Origin: Methanobacteriota archaeon
GTDB taxonomy: Archaea > Thermoplasmatota > Thermoplasmata > RBG-16-68-12
Direction of reading: 5' to 3'
Assembly (NCBI GenBank): GCA_005878515.1
Contig: VBLZ01000135.1
Coordinates: 1-9,256, forward strand
Length of the DNA: 9,256 bases
The notes below the pieces were generated by a model, which was not told the DNA's origin, did not search any database, and saw only the letters and a program-made list of their open reading frames with translations. Position numbers and translations under genes: made by a program. Shown in pieces: positions 7,007 to 9,256 of the stretch. Position 1 is the stretch's first letter; every line of letters starts with the position of its first letter.

Positions 7007-7876
7007 TCAGGACCCGAACCACTTTACCAAAAGAGCGTTATACTGTCCATTTGCCTTGATTTGGGCTAGCACGGTATTCACCGTTGGGAGAATCCCCTCC
7101 GGGTCTCCCCTCTTCGCAGCGAAACCGTACAACTCGTTGGTAATGATTGTTCCAAGGAACTTCAACGCACCGCCGGACCCGGCGACAATTGCCTGTCCGG
7201 GACCCGCGTCGATGACCATGAACTCGTAGACACTGTTTCGCAGATCCTGGAGCTCGTTGATGACGCTCGCGTAGCGGTGAATATTGCTTGCGTTGTTCGG
7301 GTCAAACGGGGTAATGTATTGGTCGACCCAGCCCTCGCTTGTCGTTCCGCTCTGAACACCGATCGTCTTGTTGCCGAGCTGTTGGGCACTACAGGTGCTG
7401 TTGGGGCACGTCGTCGTGTCACTCGTCCGGACGATGACACCCTGGTTTGCGTTGTAATACGGATCGGAGAAAGACATCGTGCGGTTTCTGTTCGCACCGT
7501 TTGGCCCTGACATCGTGATTCCCGATGCGGCCAAGTCGACGCCGCCCTGCCCGATGGTCGCCAACAGCAGATCGAAACTATTGAAGTTACGGACGACAAG
7601 AGTCCTGCCGAGAGCATTTGCAAACAGCTGTGACAAGTCGATGTCGAACCCCTCGAATTGGCCAGACGTGTCGTTGTACGATTCGAACGGAGGGAACGGC
7701 ACATTGGTCCCAACAACGAATGTCGCCTTAGCTGCGGGCTTGAAGACGAACCATCCTACACCGACACCCGCGAGAAATGTAATGACGGCGATTACAACGA
7801 CAATCGCCGTGCTCATGCCCTTGGCCGCGCCAGAACGCCTTGCCTCCGGCGGCGGCGCACCTCCTCCCTCTGCCAT
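7007..7876 (-). CDS. Amino acid ABC transporter substrate-binding protein, membrane-anchored
   Basis: This is the extracellular receptor of the importer, 289 residues. A short Pro/Gly/Ala cytoplasmic start is followed by one transmembrane helix (about 22-45) that lacks a lipobox Cys, so the protein is probably held by this helix. The fold is of the polar amino acid (HisJ/GlnH) type: VGTNVPFPPFE (55-65), GFDIDL (76-81), FSDPYY (136-141), IGVQSGTT (172-179), and KWFG at the end. Arg130 aligns with the arginine that grips the ligand carboxylate and Asp223 with the acid that binds its amino group, so the ligand is likely an alpha-amino acid. Odd points are about four extra residues before Arg130 and a Cys157-x4-Cys162 pair that could form a small disulfide loop. 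The ATG at 7876 lacks a ribosome-binding site and lies about 27 bases from a TATA-like box, suggesting a leaderless message. It is the first gene of the transporter operon. Confidence 0.95.
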   Translation of the reverse strand: MAEGGGAPPPEARRSGAAKGMSTAIVVVIAVITFLAGVGVGWFVFKPAAKATFVVGTNVPFPPFESYNDTSGQFEGFDIDLSQLFANALGRTLVVRNFNSFDLLLATIGQGGVDLAASGITMSGPNGANRNRTMSFSDPYYNANQGVIVRTSDTTTCPNSTCSAQQLGNKTIGVQSGTTSEGWVDQYITPFDPNNASNIHRYASVINELQDLRNSVYEFMVIDAGPGQAIVAGSGGALKFLGTIITNELYGFAAKRGDPEGILPTVNTVLAQIKANGQYNALLVKWFGS

Positions 7877-7897
7877 ACCGGGTGCAAACGCATGTCA

Positions 7898-7909
7898 CTA
7901 TTTGAATGT
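7898..7909 (-). promoter_or_regulatory. TATA-like promoter element of the ABC transporter operon
   Basis: The minus strand reads ACATTCAAATAG, identical over 12 bases to the element before the SecB-like gene at 3030-3041. Its centre is about 27 bases from the ATG at 7876, which places the expected transcription start at or next to the start codon. It lies in the 87-base gap after the aminotransferase stop, so the transporter probably has its own promoter and need not be read through from the aminotransferase. Confidence 0.55.
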
Positions 7910-7963
7910 CACCGGAAAGTCCGACGACTGGACGGAGAACGAACTCGCTGCTGCGCAACGCCC

Positions 7964-9256
7964 TCACTTCGCCGCGCGCTTGAGGCATTCCTCGAGGACG
8001 TCCAGCCCTGCGTCGAGGACATCCCGCGGGATGTTCAACGCGGGAATGTACCGCATCGCCGAGTCGCCGCATGGCAAGAGGATCAGCCCGTGCTGGTATG
8101 CGTCCTTCTCGATCGCGTCGCGGAGCTTCGGATCCGGCTTCTTCGAATGCCTGTCCGTGACGAACTCCGTCGCTTGCATCATGCCGAGGCCCCGACGGTC
8201 CCCAATGAACTCGTATCGTTCGGCCATCTCGTCGAGTCGCCGGGCCAGATGGTCCCCGACTTTCGCGCTGCGGGCGACGAGGCCCTCCTCCTCGATTACA
8301 TCGAGCGTGGCCAGCGACGCGGCGCACGCGACCGGGTTCCCGCCGAAAGTGTTCGAGTGCTTCCCGCTCTCCTTGAAGTCCATCTCTGCGGGATACACCG
8401 CGGCACCGATTGGCAGCCCGCCGCCCAGGGACTTGGCCATCGTCAAGATGTCCGGGACGGCGTCCGAGTGCTCGATCGCCCACATCTTTCCGGTCCGGCC
8501 GAGGCCCGACTGGACCTCGTCATCGATCAGGAGTGCGCCGTGGTCCTTCGCGATCTTCGCGATCCGATCCATCCACCCTGCCGGCGGCACGATGTACCCG
8601 CCTTCACCTTGGACGGGCTCGACGAAGACGCCCGCGAGGTCCTCGGGCGGCGCGACCGTCTTCATGTAGACGTCTTCGATGATGTTCGCGCAATACAGGT
8701 CGCAGGACGGATACGTGAGTTTGTACGGGCAGCGGTAGCAGTACGCGTAGGGCACGTGCACGACGCCGGGCATGGTGGGGAAGAATCCGGCGCGTTGCTT
8801 CGCCTTGCTCGCGGTCAGCGACAGCGCGCCCTGGGTCCGGCCGTGGAACGCGCCGAGGAACGCGAGGAACATCTGGCGCTTCGTGTGGCTCTTCGCGACC
8901 TTGATCGCGGCCTCGTTCGCCTCGGTGCCGGAGTTGCCGAAGAACACCTTCTTCCGATGTTTGCCCGGGGTGATTTTGCCGAGTCGCTCGGCGAGGGTCG
9001 CCTGGATTTCGTAGTAGAAGTCGGTCCCCGCGAAATGGGTGAACTGCGATGCCTGGCGAGAGATCGCCTCGACGACTTTCGGATGGGCGTGACCGACGTT
9101 GAGGACCGAGATCCCGGCCGCGAAGTCGATCAGGATGTTGCCGTCGACGTCTTCGACGATCGAGCCGGAGGCCCGTTTCACGACGACTGGCGCCGACTTC
9201 GTCGTGGTTGCAATGTAGCTATGGTCCCGCGCGATGATCTCCTTCGCCTTCGGGCC
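7964..9256 (-). CDS. Class III PLP aminotransferase (4-aminobutyrate/ornithine aminotransferase or amino acid racemase type), N-terminus cut by window edge
   Basis: The PLP fold type I enzyme is recognised from (numbering from the GTG at 9181) GNSGTEANEAAIKVAK (82-97), FHGRT (112-116), VEPVQGEGGY (187-196), IDDEVQSGLGRTGK (219-232, Asp221 contacting the PLP ring nitrogen) and catalytic Lys250 in MAKSLGGGLPIGA. A cysteine-rich insert, CYRC then CDLYC (Cys148, 151, 160, 164), is typical of archaeal and some bacterial members. The frame continues upstream of the GTG to the right edge and encodes family-like sequence (GPKAKEIIARDHSYIAT), so the true start is outside the window. Relatives transfer the amino group of GABA, ornithine or other amino acids to 2-oxoglutarate; some Pyrococcus homologues are amino acid racemases, so a precise EC number is not justified. 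It lies upstream of the amino acid importer on the same strand, which suggests linked uptake and use of an amino acid (inference). Codon use is strongly GC-ending, unlike the transporter genes. Confidence 0.95.
   Translation of the reverse strand, partial: GPKAKEIIARDHSYIATTTKSAPVVVKRASGSIVEDVDGNILIDFAAGISVLNVGHAHPKVVEAISRQASQFTHFAGTDFYYEIQATLAERLGKITPGKHRKKVFFGNSGTEANEAAIKVAKSHTKRQMFLAFLGAFHGRTQGALSLTASKAKQRAGFFPTMPGVVHVPYAYCYRCPYKLTYPSCDLYCANIIEDVYMKTVAPPEDLAGVFVEPVQGEGGYIVPPAGWMDRIAKIAKDHGALLIDDEVQSGLGRTGKMWAIEHSDAVPDILTMAKSLGGGLPIGAAVYPAEMDFKESGKHSNTFGGNPVACAASLATLDVIEEEGLVARSAKVGDHLARRLDEMAERYEFIGDRRGLGMMQATEFVTDRHSKKPDPKLRDAIEKDAYQHGLILLPCGDSAMRYIPALNIPRDVLDAGLDVLEECLKRAAK

Noticed and set aside
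6933..7022. Permease A starting at the GTG at 7022
   Set aside because: It would overlap the binding-protein end and translate the pyrimidine tract; the extra residues are not permease-like and no ribosome-binding site precedes the GTG.
7479..8669. 396-residue open frame on the plus strand
   Set aside because: It is antisense to the binding protein and aminotransferase, both of which have complete family motifs. It shows Ser/Arg/Pro-rich shadow composition and spans a spacer and a promoter.
1..9256. tRNA, rRNA, CRISPR array, transposase, toxin-antitoxin or defence system
   Set aside because: I looked for T-loop signatures, regularly spaced repeats, terminal inverted repeats and relevant protein motifs on both strands and found none.

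Overview
This window looks like archaeal chromosome, most plausibly a moderately GC-rich member of the Thermoplasmatota or a neighbouring euryarchaeal lineage. The strongest evidence is a complete gene for TiaS, the archaea-specific enzyme that puts agmatine on the anticodon of tRNA-Ile2. The coiled-coil protein with a KaiC/RadA-like end, AT-rich TATA-like boxes close to start codons, and a solute-binding protein held by a transmembrane anchor instead of a lipobox all agree. The exact lineage is inference. No RNA gene, CRISPR array, insertion sequence or phage gene was recognised.

Left part, plus strand: a long coiled-coil protein with a degenerate KaiC-like ATPase domain (frame open to the left edge), then a small two-helix membrane protein ending in a zinc ribbon. 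Convergent to it on the minus strand is a 146-residue protein that weakly resembles SecB-type chaperones. Centre: tiaS on the plus strand, divergent from the SecB-like gene across a short shared spacer. The end of tiaS runs about 100 bases into the end of the transporter operon on the opposite strand.

Right part, all minus strand, in transcription order: a class III PLP aminotransferase (cut by the right edge), then a polar-amino-acid-type ABC importer: anchored binding protein, permease A, ATPase, permease B. The three downstream transporter genes are tightly packed (a 4-base stop/start overlap, then a 3-base gap). The binding protein is separated from permease A by a pyrimidine-rich tract that may act as a partial terminator. 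Together they would import an amino acid and use it through transamination; the substrate cannot be read from sequence.

The window is mostly ordinary. The points most worth a second look are a KaiC-like domain that has lost the usual Walker A hydroxyl and Walker B acidic residue, an identical 12-base TATA-like element in front of two unrelated genes, a zinc-ribbon membrane protein whose best ribosome-binding site points to an ATA codon, and the 104-base tail-to-tail coding overlap between tiaS and a permease.
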